DNA from: Acetoanaerobium pronyense
GTDB taxonomy: Bacteria > Bacillota > Clostridia > Peptostreptococcales > Filifactoraceae
Direction: 5' to 3'
Length of the DNA: 54,154 bases
Assembly: GCF_017874355.1 (NCBI RefSeq)
Contig: NZ_JAGGLI010000019.1
Span: forward strand, 1-54,154
How positions within the stretch are numbered: position 1 is the stretch's first letter; the number at the start of each line of letters is the position of its first letter. The position numbers and the translations under genes are program-made. Below, piece after piece: positions 1 through 9,182 of the stretch. The notes beneath the pieces were generated by a model. It was given only the letters and a program-made list of their open reading frames with translations, had not been told where the DNA came from and made no database searches.

Positions 1-6
1 TGGCAT

Positions 7-95
7 TAATTTGCTGCCTTTTTTTTATATTTTTTTAAGAATTAAAAAAAGCGACAAAGTCGCTTTTTAGAAAGGGGCTATTTCCCGACAGCCCC
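7..95. repeat. Left copy of 89-bp terminal inverted repeat
   Basis: Positions 7-95 are the exact reverse complement of 54066-54154, the last bases of the window. The repeat holds two stem-loops: GGGGCT/AGCCCC (74-79 with 90-95) and AAAAAGCGAC/GTCGCTTTTT (46-55 with 59-68), followed by an AT-rich tail. Because it lies at both window ends it is probably a dispersed repeat where an assembly broke. Read on the minus strand it follows ctpA and looks like a double terminator. Whether it is the end of a larger mobile element cannot be seen. Confidence 0.9.
41..95 (-). terminator. Double terminator downstream of ctpA
   Basis: On the minus strand, 55 bases past the ctpA stop, a G/C stem (GGGGCT/AGCCCC, 10-base loop) is followed by a 10-bp stem AAAAAGCGAC/GTCGCTTTTT with a 3-base loop and a run of seven T. 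The second stem is a textbook Rho-independent terminator. It lies inside the terminal repeat. Confidence 0.7.
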
Positions 96-149
96 ACCTA
101 TCTAACTATGTCTAATAGCTAAAATTTATATTTATTGAATTTTAAATGA

Positions 150-1301
150 TTATTGTACCTTATCATTTATTATTTCTATAGCCTTTTCCATTTGCTCATC
201 TTCGTCCTCTATAAGATGTTCAGGGGTAATGCCTGTGCCATCTATATATTCTCCATTTGGGGTGAAGTACTGGGCAACTGTCATCTTATATCCCTCTCCT
301 GTTCTAAGAGGTATTAGGTTTTGCACAAGGCCCTTTCCAAATGTAGTATTTCCTACAAGGGTTCCAACTTCATTGTCTCTAACGGCTCCAGCAAGTATTT
401 CAGAAGCCGATGCACTATTTTCATTTACAAGGATTACAAGAGGAATATCCAGACTGCCATTTGCATCTGATTTTAAAAACCTTTTCTCCCCTTTTCTATC
501 TTGGGTGTAAACTATTGTTCCTTCTCCCATTATACTATCTGCTACCTCTTTGACCTGATCTAGATATCCTCCTGGGTTATCTCTAAGGTCAATTATAAGG
601 CCCTTGGGATTATTTGATTTTATAAGGTCTAAATTTTCTTTAAACTCTGCTCCAGTTTTTTCGTCAAAACTACTTATTCTAATATATCCTATTTCATCCA
701 TCATCTCGCTATTTACAGATTTAAGGACAATTCTCTCCCTTATTATTTCTACATCAAATGGTGGCTGTCCTTCTCTTTGGATTGTAAGAACTACCTTCTG
801 GTCTGGTTCGCCTTTCATCATAGAAACAGCTATATCAAGTTCTCTGGCAGATAGTTTCACGTTGTCTACTTCAAGTATCTTATCGTTTGGTTTTATTCCA
901 GCTCTATCAGCAGGAGTCCCCTCTATAGGCCCTATCACCGTGATGAATCCATCTTCTCCTGGAGAAACTACAAGGCCTACACCTACATAGCTTCCAGATG
1001 TAGATTCCATGAGTCTGTCATATTCTTCTTTTGTATAAAACTGAGAGTATGGATCTCCTAAACCTTCAAATAATCCTCTTTTCATGCCTAGTAGCAGACT
1101 ATCGCTATCCACTTCTTCATAAAAGTTTCTTTCTATTTCATTTTTTAGATATATTACTGAAGAAAGTTCTTTTAGATTTTCATAATCACTTCTGGTTATT
1201 ACAACTCTATTCCCCAAACTTATATTAAGTGCAAGACTTCCAAAAAATGATGCGATTACAAGCATTAAACTTATAAAAAAGGCTCTTTTTTTTGATATCA
1301 A
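150..1301 (-). CDS. ctpA: Carboxyl-terminal processing protease (S41 family)
   Basis: Secreted or membrane-anchored serine protease of the CtpA/Prc family, which trims extracytoplasmic proteins near their C terminus. The 383-residue protein has an N-terminal hydrophobic anchor (about 7-27), a PDZ domain (about 100-180) and the S41 catalytic domain with the Ser/Lys dyad visible as S298 in NSASASEI and K323 in FGKG, 25 residues apart as in plant D1 protease. The start is TTG, preceded by GGAGG. It is last in a minus-strand run ftsE-ftsX-M23-ctpA, 19 bp after the M23 gene. In that setting it may process the M23 hydrolase or other septal factors (inference). Length is normal for the family. Confidence 0.93.
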   Translation of the reverse strand: MISKKRAFFISLMLVIASFFGSLALNISLGNRVVITRSDYENLKELSSVIYLKNEIERNFYEEVDSDSLLLGMKRGLFEGLGDPYSQFYTKEEYDRLMESTSGSYVGVGLVVSPGEDGFITVIGPIEGTPADRAGIKPNDKILEVDNVKLSARELDIAVSMMKGEPDQKVVLTIQREGQPPFDVEIIRERIVLKSVNSEMMDEIGYIRISSFDEKTGAEFKENLDLIKSNNPKGLIIDLRDNPGGYLDQVKEVADSIMGEGTIVYTQDRKGEKRFLKSDANGSLDIPLVILVNENSASASEILAGAVRDNEVGTLVGNTTFGKGLVQNLIPLRTGEGYKMTVAQYFTPNGEYIDGTGITPEHLIEDEDEQMEKAIEIINDKVQ

Positions 1302-1320
1302 AATTTATGTCCTCCAATCT

Positions 1321-2442
1321 TTAGCCACCTATGTACTTAGATGGATTGACGTAATTTCCATTTTCCCTTACCTCAAAGTGCAGATGAGGACCAGTGGATC
1401 TTCCTGTAGACCCTACTCTTGAGACTGTATCTCCACGCTTTACATCTTGTCCTTCAGATACCACTATAGAAGATGCATGGGCGTAAAGAGTCACTATTCC
1501 ACCGCCGTGGTCAATCATAACCGTATTTCCATAGCTTCCTCTATATCCAGTATATATTACTCTTCCGTCATTTGCGGCAAGTATAGCCGTGCCACTTGAA
1601 GCAGCTATATCTATACCAGTATGAAATATCCTCTCTCTAAGAACAGGATGAATCCTATTTCCATAGGGAGATGTAACTCTTCCTCCACCAGCTACAGGCC
1701 AGGCCATCACTCCCCCTTTGTAATTTCCTCCAATTCCTTTTTGTCTTTGAAGCTCTCTGATTTTGTTTTCAAGATTCTTTGCTTCTTTTAGAAGTTCTGC
1801 TTCCATAGCCTTAAGGTCATCTATTTCAGATTGGACAAGTCTTCTATTTTTGTCTTGCTCTTCTTTGCTTTTCTCTAGTGTTATTTTTTCTGTTTCAAGA
1901 GATACTCTTAGGGATACAAGTTTTCTTTGCTCTTCTTCAAGACCTTTCTTTTTAAGCTCTACCTGCTCTTTCTGGCCTTTTAATTCTCCTAGAATTTCTT
2001 TGTCTTGTTCTACTACTTTTTTTATCATATTCATATTGGATAGTAGCTCTTCAATATCAGCAGAGTTTAAAAGTACCTGAATATAGTCTATATCAGAAGT
2101 CCTATACATTACTCTAAGTCTTTGGCCAAGCAAATCAGTATTTGTCTGTATATTATCCTCAAGAACTACAATTTCATTTTCTGTAGTAACTATTTCCCTT
2201 TCCTTTGAAGATATATCTCCTTCAATACCCTTTATTTTATTTTCGCTAATGCTTATCATAGATGCAAGCTCTTCTATTCTCCTCATTATGGCCTGAACCT
2301 GAGTTTCTTTTTCTTTCCTTTGGTTTTGGACATTTCCTATATTATCCTTTACATCTTCAAGCTTTTGATTATAATTAGTTGCATATGATAAGCTTCCTAT
2401 AGATAATGCACCTATAAGGACAGCTATAATTGCTTTTTTCAT
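1321..2442 (-). CDS. Coiled-coil M23 peptidase (EnvC/PcsB-like murein hydrolase activator)
   Basis: Secreted 373-residue protein with a signal peptide (about 1-22), a long coiled coil (about 25-235) and a C-terminal LytM/M23 domain (about 245-373). The zinc and catalytic residues are all present: H274 and D278 in FHTGID, H322 in LYAH and H353/H355 in HLH. It should therefore be an active endopeptidase, unlike the degenerate E. coli EnvC. The coiled coil is the part that in related proteins docks onto FtsX. It follows ftsX by 12 bp and precedes ctpA, so it is probably the cell-wall hydrolase gated by FtsEX. A strong GGAGGAG site precedes the ATG. Confidence 0.92.
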   Translation of the reverse strand: MKKAIIAVLIGALSIGSLSYATNYNQKLEDVKDNIGNVQNQRKEKETQVQAIMRRIEELASMISISENKIKGIEGDISSKEREIVTTENEIVVLEDNIQTNTDLLGQRLRVMYRTSDIDYIQVLLNSADIEELLSNMNMIKKVVEQDKEILGELKGQKEQVELKKKGLEEEQRKLVSLRVSLETEKITLEKSKEEQDKNRRLVQSEIDDLKAMEAELLKEAKNLENKIRELQRQKGIGGNYKGGVMAWPVAGGGRVTSPYGNRIHPVLRERIFHTGIDIAASSGTAILAANDGRVIYTGYRGSYGNTVMIDHGGGIVTLYAHASSIVVSEGQDVKRGDTVSRVGSTGRSTGPHLHFEVRENGNYVNPSKYIGG

Positions 2443-2454
2443 AGTAATCTCCTC

Positions 2455-3345
2455 CTATACCTTTAGATATCTCCTAAGGGATACAAGACTTCCCAGTATA
2501 CCTATTCCTATTCCCATAGCTACAAATATAATAAATACACTGTCAAATATTGTATCAATAGGTAAAAGATATCCTCCGATTAGCGAATATGTCTCGTTTG
2601 CCAGTCTTGAATATACAAAACTGTAAAGAGAAAAAACTGCACCAGCTGCTATTAGAGAGCCTATAAGACCTAAGAAAAGCCCTTCTATTACAAAAGGCCA
2701 TCTTATAAACCAGTTGGTAGCTCCTATGTACTTCATTATATTAATTTCCCTTTTCCTTGCATAAAGGGCTATTTTAATCGTATTTGCAATTATAAATAAA
2801 GAAATTGTTGAAAGAAGCAAAATTATGGAAAGCCCAGCTGTGCTTATCACCCTTGAAATAGTAATCATCTTGTCAATTACATCCTTGTAATAGCTAATGT
2901 TGTCTATAAAAGAGTCTCCTCTAATAGAATTAACTACAGCATCAGCTCTATTTATAGAAACCACTTCAATTATAAACGAATTTTGAAGAGGATTATCTAT
3001 TCCCTCCAGAAGATGTGCTTCCTCGCCCCATCTTTCTTTAAATTTTTCCATAGCCATTTCTTTTGACTCAAAAACCACGTCCTTTACCCCATCTATGTTT
3101 TCTATCTTTCTTTTAAAGCTAGCTATTTCTCCAGTATCTATGTCATCTATTAAAAATATCTGTATACTGTCAAACTGGCTTTGTGCTGTAATTGCAAAAT
3201 TATTTATATTAAGAACTACAGAAAGAACAATACCAAGGACAAATAATGAGGCTGCAACAGAAGCTATAGAAGCCAGTGTCATTCCTCTGTTTCTCCAAAG
3301 GCTCTTCACTCCTTCTGATATGTTGTAAAAAATACTATTTAGCAT
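2455..3345 (-). CDS. ftsX: Cell division ABC transporter-like permease FtsX
   Basis: Membrane subunit of FtsEX, which uses ATP hydrolysis to switch on periplasmic or extracellular peptidoglycan hydrolases at the septum or side wall. The 296-residue protein has one N-terminal membrane segment (about 22-47), a large extracellular loop (about 50-160) that contacts the hydrolase coiled coil, and three C-terminal membrane segments (about 165-190, 220-243, 265-290). The conserved cytoplasmic stretch around KREINIMKYIGAT marks the family. The ATG overlaps the end of ftsE by 11 bp, showing translational coupling. Confidence 0.95.
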   Translation of the reverse strand: MLNSIFYNISEGVKSLWRNRGMTLASIASVAASLFVLGIVLSVVLNINNFAITAQSQFDSIQIFLIDDIDTGEIASFKRKIENIDGVKDVVFESKEMAMEKFKERWGEEAHLLEGIDNPLQNSFIIEVVSINRADAVVNSIRGDSFIDNISYYKDVIDKMITISRVISTAGLSIILLLSTISLFIIANTIKIALYARKREINIMKYIGATNWFIRWPFVIEGLFLGLIGSLIAAGAVFSLYSFVYSRLANETYSLIGGYLLPIDTIFDSVFIIFVAMGIGIGILGSLVSLRRYLKV

Positions 3346-4021
3346 CGTTGTAAAGTCCCCTTTCTACGTCCCTCACTACCTTGCCGTGATCTAAAGCTAT
3401 TACTCTTTGCTGCATCTTGTCAACAAGCTCTTTCGCATGGGTCGCCACAAGCACAGTAGTGCCTCGTTTGTTTATATCTTTTAGAATCCTCATTATCTCA
3501 CTTGCATTTACAGGGTCTAGATTTCCTGTAGGCTCATCTGCTATAAGAAGAGAAGGATTGTTTATGATAGCCCTTGCTATACCAACTCTTTGCTGCTCTC
3601 CACCTGAAAGCTCTGCAGGATAGGACTTTGCTTTATCACTAAGACCCACCATGCTAAGGACAGAAGGTACCTTTCTTCTAATATCTTTTGCCTTGTTCCC
3701 AGTTATCTCCATGGCAAATGCAATGTTTTCATAAACTGTTTTATTGGGAAGAAGTCTAAAGTCCTGAAATATTATTCCCATACTTCTTCTCAGTTTAGGA
3801 ACCTTTCTCCTTGATAGTTTTGTGGTTTGTATCTCGTTTATTGTTATCGTTCCTTCTGTAGGCTCTTCTTCTTTAAGAAGGAGTTTCATAAAAGTTGATT
3901 TTCCTGCCCCCGATGAACCTACTAAAAAAACAAATTCTCCTTTTTTGATATCTATATCTACGTTATCTAACGCTACCTTTTCACCTTTGTATATTTTTGT
4001 AACACCTTCAAACTTTATCAC
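3335..4021 (-). CDS. ftsE: Cell division ATP-binding protein FtsE
   Basis: ATPase partner of FtsX. The 228-residue protein has Walker A GSSGAGKST (35-43), Q-loop Q86, ABC signature LSGGEQQR (138-145) and Walker B LLIADEP (158-164), all intact. The start is GTG with AGGAG seven bases upstream. First gene of the ftsE-ftsX-M23-ctpA run, facing away from fau, with a likely promoter in the 169-bp divergent spacer. Confidence 0.95.
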   Translation of the reverse strand: MIKFEGVTKIYKGEKVALDNVDIDIKKGEFVFLVGSSGAGKSTFMKLLLKEEEPTEGTITINEIQTTKLSRRKVPKLRRSMGIIFQDFRLLPNKTVYENIAFAMEITGNKAKDIRRKVPSVLSMVGLSDKAKSYPAELSGGEQQRVGIARAIINNPSLLIADEPTGNLDPVNASEIMRILKDINKRGTTVLVATHAKELVDKMQQRVIALDHGKVVRDVERGLYNDAK

Positions 4022-4078
4022 AACATCACTCCTGGATTTTCATGTACTTTCAAAATTTATAAATGTGAATCATTTTTA

Positions 4079-4109
4079 ATTATACCAAATAATTAAGCTT
4101 TTTTTACAA
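4079..4109 (-). promoter_or_regulatory. Possible ftsE promoter
   Basis: On the minus strand TATAAT (4079-4084) lies about 60 bases before the GTG of ftsE. The best -35 is TTGTAA at 4104-4109 with an over-long 19-base spacer, so only the -10 is convincing. It overlaps the fau promoter, so the two may compete. Confidence 0.4.
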
Positions 4110-4131
4110 TAAAACTATAATTTGCTATACT
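4103..4131 (+). promoter_or_regulatory. Predicted sigma-A promoter of fau
   Basis: TTTACA (4103-4108), exactly 17 bases, TATACT (4126-4131), about 60 bases before the ATG of fau. Good vegetative promoter fit. Confidence 0.6.
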
Positions 4132-4190
4132 GATTATATAATGTAGCAGAGAAAAATCATATTACAATCTTGTCATATAGGAGGTTTGTT

Positions 4191-4769
4191 ATGGATGTAA
4201 GAACTAGAAAAAAAAATTTAAGAGTTGATGCAATAAATAAGAGAGACTCCCTTACAAGTGAAGAGATTCTAAAAAATTCCGAAAAAATTTTTTCTAAGTT
4301 AAAAGAGCTTCCTGAGTTTATTAATGCAAAAACAGTGATGATTTATTTGAATTTTAAAAGTGAGGTAGTTACAGACAGTATTGTAGATTTCCTTCTATCT
4401 CAAGGAAAAAAAATAGTTGTTCCTATATGCATCAAAGAACCCAGATCTTTACTTCTCTCTCATATAACTGATCCCAAGGCTGATTGTGATATTGGTTTTT
4501 ATGGAATCAGGACGCCAAGAGAAGATAATGTAAGGGAGACAGACCCCAAAGAAGTAGATTTTGTAGTTGTACCTGGGGTCGCCTTCTCTAGAGACAAATA
4601 CAGGCTGGGTTATGGGGGAGGATATTACGACAGGTTTATAAAAACCCTTAGAGAAGATGCATTTAAATGCTCCCTTGCATTTGATGTCCAGATTTATGAT
4701 GAAGTCCCTATAGACAGGTATGATGAAAAAATGGACTTAATTGTAACTGAAAGAGAAATTATAAGATAA
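4191..4769 (+). CDS. fau: 5-formyltetrahydrofolate cyclo-ligase
   Basis: Converts 5-formyl-THF to 5,10-methenyl-THF with ATP, returning the stored folate to one-carbon metabolism. The 192-residue protein has the N-terminal basic motif of the family (RTRKKNLR), the substrate/ATP region VVVPGVAFS and the C-terminal signature GYGGGYYDRF. The ATG at 4191 is chosen because AGGAGG lies 6 bases before it; an in-frame TTG 21 bases upstream would put that site inside the gene. Single-gene unit with its own promoter and terminator, convergent with the LTA-synthase-like gene. Confidence 0.93.
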   Translation: MDVRTRKKNLRVDAINKRDSLTSEEILKNSEKIFSKLKELPEFINAKTVMIYLNFKSEVVTDSIVDFLLSQGKKIVVPICIKEPRSLLLSHITDPKADCDIGFYGIRTPREDNVRETDPKEVDFVVVPGVAFSRDKYRLGYGGGYYDRFIKTLREDAFKCSLAFDVQIYDEVPIDRYDEKMDLIVTEREIIR

Positions 4770-4776
4770 CGTCTTT

Positions 4777-4821
4777 AAAGAGGTATACTGATTTTATATT
4801 CAATCAAGTATACCTCTTTTT
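4777..4821. terminator. Terminator between fau and LTA synthase-like gene
   Basis: 12-bp perfect stem AAAGAGGTATAC/GTATACCTCTTT (4777-4788, 4808-4819) with T5 on the plus strand. Best for fau; it may also stop minus-strand transcripts, although the T-run there is short. Confidence 0.75.
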
Positions 4822-4827
4822 AGATTG

Positions 4828-6525
4828 TTATTTTTGAAATATAGTAAGCGCAGATTCATAGTCCTCATTAAAGCCATAAAACCCAAGCACTGTATTTATA
4901 AGACTCTTATATGGAGGAGCCTTATCAAATACTCCAAAGTACTCTGCTTTAGTACTTACATTGTTTAGTACAAAACTATCAACTTTAGTGGGCTCTTTAA
5001 ACATGGTTTTAAGATATCTAGAAAGATAGACTATAGGCATATCCTCTTCTCCTTTTATATTTCCTTCACTTGACCAGATAAAATAATCACTTGTATACAT
5101 TTTTTCTGGTTCATTAAAATATTCAAGAGAAGAATACATCTTATATTCTGCTGATGGAAGATGATCTCCATAAAAAACAACCAGAGTCTTTCTATCTCTT
5201 TTCTTTATCTCATCCATAAACTCTTTAAGAGCTATATCCGAATATTTCAATCCAGTAGCAAGGCTTTCCATTTGCTCTTTATCTCTCTTGGGAAGTCCTT
5301 TTATGTTTACTATATAAAATCTATCTTTATAATCCCTATAAAAAAATGGACCATGATTCTGAACAGTTACTGAAAATATAAATCTAGGCTTGTTGCTTTT
5401 TTTATCAAGCTCACTCAAAATCTTTTGAAATATATCTCTATCACTCATCCATCCTCCAATAAATTCTGCTTCTTCAAAGTCTTCCATAGATATGAATTTC
5501 TCAAAACCTAAAAGAGGATAGACCTCATCTCTTCTATAAAACTCCTTTTTATAATTATGTATAGCTATTGACTTATATCCAATTTCTCTAAAATCCCACG
5601 CTAGACTAGGCATTTTTTCCGTAATGGAATTCTGATAAGGCATATAATAATTGGAATATTTAGTTTGAAGCCCAGTTAAAAACTCAAATTCTGTATTAAC
5701 TGTAGAGCCTCCTATTACAGGAACAAAGATTTCTCCGCCCATCCCTTCACTTTGGTATTTTCTAAAGTATTTAGTCACATCATCAGAAAGTGTAAGCTCG
5801 TTTATTTTAGAAATATCAAAAAATGTTTCCGACTGAATCACTATTACATCATAGTCACTATCAAGTCTTTCAATCGGTATATCCTTATTATAGTTTGATT
5901 TTGAAATATAGTTAAAATCCGATTTTACATATCGTGGAAAAAAAGTCAGCATATTTGTAGTTATAAGGTGTGGAGTGAAGTACCCTATATTTGAAAATCC
6001 TAGAATAACTAAAGCAATCAATATTATTCCATGACTTGAGCTTTTTTTTTCTACTTCTTCACTATGTATTTTAAGAATATATTCATTTTTTTCATTTTCC
6101 CTAACTTCAACTAGCTTATAAATACCAAATACTCCTAAAGCTAAAGTTATTAGAAATATAATTAACTCAAAGGACATTAGAGAAGGTAAAAACATTGTAG
6201 CAACATCTCTCCCCTTATAAGCCATCACTATGTCATAGGGAACGAACATCCTAAAATGAAATATAAAGGTAATTGTGTTGGAAATAATCATAAAGCATGC
6301 AATCAAAAGAAGAACAACTACCATATCCTTTTCTGAAAAGAAGGTTCTTATAGCATGAATTAAGAAACAAAAAAAGGCAATAGATATGAAAGCTTGGCTC
6401 ATATTTTGAGATTCAAATACATGGCTTTGAAAAATCCATATAGGAGTTTCTATAAGTACAAAAAAGAGAACTCCATAGATTATACTTATTGATATATCTT
6501 CTAAGGCTTTACTATATATATTCAA
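4828..6525 (-). CDS. LTA synthase family membrane sulfatase-fold protein (copy 1)
   Basis: LtaS-type enzymes transfer glycerol phosphate from phosphatidylglycerol onto a glycolipid or growing chain outside the membrane. The 565-residue protein has five N-terminal membrane segments (about 11-33, 43-60, 68-92, 117-140, 165-183) and an extracellular sulfatase-fold domain (about 225-540). E233 (QSETFFD), the nucleophile T275 (GGSTVNTEF), QNHGPF and FYGDHLP are all present, so it should be active. The apparent start is TTG with a weak, distant purine-rich site, so the exact start is uncertain. It is a paralogue of the protein at 13438-15234. True substrate (lipoteichoic acid or another phosphodiester polymer) is not known from sequence. 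Confidence 0.88.
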   Translation of the reverse strand: MNIYSKALEDISISIIYGVLFFVLIETPIWIFQSHVFESQNMSQAFISIAFFCFLIHAIRTFFSEKDMVVVLLLIACFMIISNTITFIFHFRMFVPYDIVMAYKGRDVATMFLPSLMSFELIIFLITLALGVFGIYKLVEVRENEKNEYILKIHSEEVEKKSSSHGIILIALVILGFSNIGYFTPHLITTNMLTFFPRYVKSDFNYISKSNYNKDIPIERLDSDYDVIVIQSETFFDISKINELTLSDDVTKYFRKYQSEGMGGEIFVPVIGGSTVNTEFEFLTGLQTKYSNYYMPYQNSITEKMPSLAWDFREIGYKSIAIHNYKKEFYRRDEVYPLLGFEKFISMEDFEEAEFIGGWMSDRDIFQKILSELDKKSNKPRFIFSVTVQNHGPFFYRDYKDRFYIVNIKGLPKRDKEQMESLATGLKYSDIALKEFMDEIKKRDRKTLVVFYGDHLPSAEYKMYSSLEYFNEPEKMYTSDYFIWSSEGNIKGEEDMPIVYLSRYLKTMFKEPTKVDSFVLNNVSTKAEYFGVFDKAPPYKSLINTVLGFYGFNEDYESALTIFQK

Positions 6526-6622
6526 TGTCTGTTTGATTCCTTTCCTAAAATTTTTATTTAATTAACCACACTGTTAAATTTTCGTTAAATCTCTAATTAT
6601 TATGTTATATTTGAGAATTTTT

Positions 6623-6667
6623 GTCAAAAAAAACTTCCTTAAGATTAATTATCTTTAAGGAAGTTTT
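6623..6667 (-). terminator. Terminator of lon-like gene
   Basis: Stem AACTTCCTTAAGAT (6632-6645) pairs with ATCTTTAAGGAAGTT (6651-6665) with one bulge, followed on the minus strand by a run of eight T. It starts about 12 bases after the stop codon of the Lon-related gene. Confidence 0.8.
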
Positions 6668-6678
6668 TAATAATATAT

Positions 6679-9054
6679 CTATTCATTATCTTGATCTTCG
6701 TCCACTTCTTTTTCTTCATATGCTTCAAGATGTTCTTTAACCCTTTCATCAATATCTTTTATTGACATTCCAGTTAGTATTTCTAGTCCTTGTTCCACAT
6801 TTTCTATTGAATATATATGAAAAGTACCTTTTTTTACTGCCTCTATAACCTCATCTTTTAACATTAGATTTTTTACGTTTTGATGAGGTATTATAACTCC
6901 TTGATTTCCTGTAAGACCTTTAAGAGTACATACATCAAAGAAACCCTCTATTTTTTCATTTACTCCTCCGATAGGTTGAATTTCTCCTTTTTGGCTTATG
7001 GAGCCAGTTACAGCAATATACTGTTTTATTGGGATTTGAGCTATACTTGAAATTATTACGTAAAGTTCTGTAGATGAAGCGCTATCTCCCTCTATTCCTG
7101 AATAATTTTGCTCGAAAGTGATTGAGGTAGTAACAGAAAGGGATTTTTCCTTTCCGTATTTTTCTCCTATATATCCCGCAAGTATCAGGACACCTTTGTC
7201 ATGTATTGAGCCGCTTTTTCTTACTTCCCTCTCAACGTTGATTATACCTGTTTTTCCGTGGTAGCTGGATGCCGTAATCCTTGCAGGTTTACCAAAAGAA
7301 TATTCTCCAGTTCCCATAACAGCAAGACCGTTAATCTGACCTATCTTTTCTCCTTCAATATCTATAAGAAGGGTACCATCTTCGTACATTTCATTTAATT
7401 TTTCTTCATATTTGTTATTTCTATATTTTTTTGCATTTATTGCCCTTTGAACATCTTTTTCTGTAACAACTTCGCTATCTTCATCGCTAAGAGCATCTGA
7501 TTCATATAGAATTTCAACGAGCTGATTGTACTTAGCACTTAATTTGTTTTTGTTATCGGCAAGCCTTGAGCTATATTCTACAACTTTTTCTACTGCCTTT
7601 TTAGTAAAATGCTTAAGTCCTTTTTCTTCGCACTGGGTTGCTATGGACCTTGCAAACTTATATACATTTTCTGAAGAGCGAGGCATTTCTATATCAAAAT
7701 CAGCCATTATTCTAAATAATTTTCTAAAATCTTCGTCATAGTTAAATAAAGTGCTATAGGTCCAGTAATCTCCAATGAGTACAACCTTTACATCCATATC
7801 AATTGGCTCTGGCTTTAATGTTGAGGTCACCACATATCCGTACTGTTTGTTAAGGGTTTCAATTGTTATTCTTCCTGTTTTTAGAGACCTCTTTAATCCC
7901 TCCCAAGCAAAAGGATGGGAAAATAAATCCTTTACGTTTAATATCAAAAATCCTCCATTAGCAAGGTGAAGTGCCCCTGGCTTAATATCTAAAAAGCTGG
8001 TTGTAAGGAAACCCATCTCATTTTTATATTCCATTGCTCCAGTTAGATTATAATAAGTTGGATTGGTTTCATTTATTATGGGTCCGCCTACAAGCTCAGA
8101 GTTGTCTATAAATAGATTCACTCTATACCTTTCTAAAAATTTTTTTGGATCTTCTCTTTGAAGGGCAAATGGATTTCCATCATGCTTTGGCTTACCTTTA
8201 AATTTGCCTATATTACTTATCATGTCTTTTTTCATATCTTGAAGATATTTAATTACTTTTTTGTTTTCAGTAAATTTATCTATTAAATCATCTATAAAAA
8301 AGGAAACTACCCTTTCCCCAGTTTTTTTATCTAGCTCTATTATTTTTTCTCTAAGTTTTTGCTCAAAGCCTCTCATTCTGTTCATATATTCAGTTACTTC
8401 TTTGTTTAATTCCTGAGACTGATCCCTTAGCCTTGCAAATTCTTCGTCAGAAAGATTATTGTATTCTTCATCTGACATTAATGTTCCATCTTCTTTTAGA
8501 GGAACTGTCATCAGACCCTGTTGACTCTGCTGAAAATAAAATCCTCTTTCCTTTGCAAATTCATTAAGTTCTTCAATTAAATTCTGTCCCATCTTTTCGT
8601 ATTTCTGAACTATCTCAGCGTTTCTAAGCTCATATTCCCTTGATGTAAACACCTTTGGAATTTCTTCATAAAGCTTATCTACCATACTCTCTATATCCTT
8701 TTGAAACTCCTTTGCTTTTCCAGGAGGAAAACTAATTGCAAGAGGCTGATCCGGATTATTGTAATTAAATACATAGATATAATCTTTATTATTTCTTTTA
8801 GATTTTGCAATCTTTTCAACAACTGAAAATGTATAGCTGCTTCTTCCTGTACCACTAAGTCCTGCTACAAATATATTGTAACCTTTAGCCTTCATTTTAA
8901 GTCCAAATCTAAGGGCCTCAGCTGCTCTTTCTTGGCCTATTATACCTTTTAATGGCTTTAAATCTTTTGTACTTTCAAAATCAAAATCTTCCATATTATA
9001 GTTTAACTTTAGATATTCTTCTTCTAGTCTATATCTTGAAATATCGACTGTCAC
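6679..9054 (-). CDS. Lon-related ATP-dependent protease (AAA_32/Lon_C type)
   Basis: Cytoplasmic ATP-dependent serine protease of the COG1067 Lon-related group, lacking the N-terminal substrate domain of classical Lon. The 791-residue protein has an AAA module near 40-120 with P-loop GLSGTGRSS (65-73), a long helical insertion (about 130-300), and a C-terminal S16 protease domain with the dyad S658 (GDSAS) and K701 (NEKIEG), 43 residues apart as in E. coli Lon. The usual P-loop lysine is arginine (R71). The start is GTG after GGGGG. It is transcribed alone: terminators lie before and after it. The native substrates are unknown. Confidence 0.88.
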   Translation of the reverse strand: MTVDISRYRLEEEYLKLNYNMEDFDFESTKDLKPLKGIIGQERAAEALRFGLKMKAKGYNIFVAGLSGTGRSSYTFSVVEKIAKSKRNNKDYIYVFNYNNPDQPLAISFPPGKAKEFQKDIESMVDKLYEEIPKVFTSREYELRNAEIVQKYEKMGQNLIEELNEFAKERGFYFQQSQQGLMTVPLKEDGTLMSDEEYNNLSDEEFARLRDQSQELNKEVTEYMNRMRGFEQKLREKIIELDKKTGERVVSFFIDDLIDKFTENKKVIKYLQDMKKDMISNIGKFKGKPKHDGNPFALQREDPKKFLERYRVNLFIDNSELVGGPIINETNPTYYNLTGAMEYKNEMGFLTTSFLDIKPGALHLANGGFLILNVKDLFSHPFAWEGLKRSLKTGRITIETLNKQYGYVVTSTLKPEPIDMDVKVVLIGDYWTYSTLFNYDEDFRKLFRIMADFDIEMPRSSENVYKFARSIATQCEEKGLKHFTKKAVEKVVEYSSRLADNKNKLSAKYNQLVEILYESDALSDEDSEVVTEKDVQRAINAKKYRNNKYEEKLNEMYEDGTLLIDIEGEKIGQINGLAVMGTGEYSFGKPARITASSYHGKTGIINVEREVRKSGSIHDKGVLILAGYIGEKYGKEKSLSVTTSITFEQNYSGIEGDSASSTELYVIISSIAQIPIKQYIAVTGSISQKGEIQPIGGVNEKIEGFFDVCTLKGLTGNQGVIIPHQNVKNLMLKDEVIEAVKKGTFHIYSIENVEQGLEILTGMSIKDIDERVKEHLEAYEEKEVDEDQDNE

Positions 9055-9182
9055 AACAATTCCCCCTTTAAGAGCAATTTGCCCTTATTTATCAGTAAAT
9101 CTATTGTGATAGTTACCCTAATCTAAAAAAAACACACAGATTATTTACTTTGTTTTTAATAGGGTTTTTAAATTTTTCCAAC

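Noticed and set aside
1763-2080. Serine-rich plus-strand frame opposite the M23 coiled coil
   Set aside because: A mirror of the charged coiled coil, with no ribosome site.
4170-4190. Longer start for fau
   Set aside because: The ribosome site lies inside that extension; the ATG at 4191 fits the spacing.
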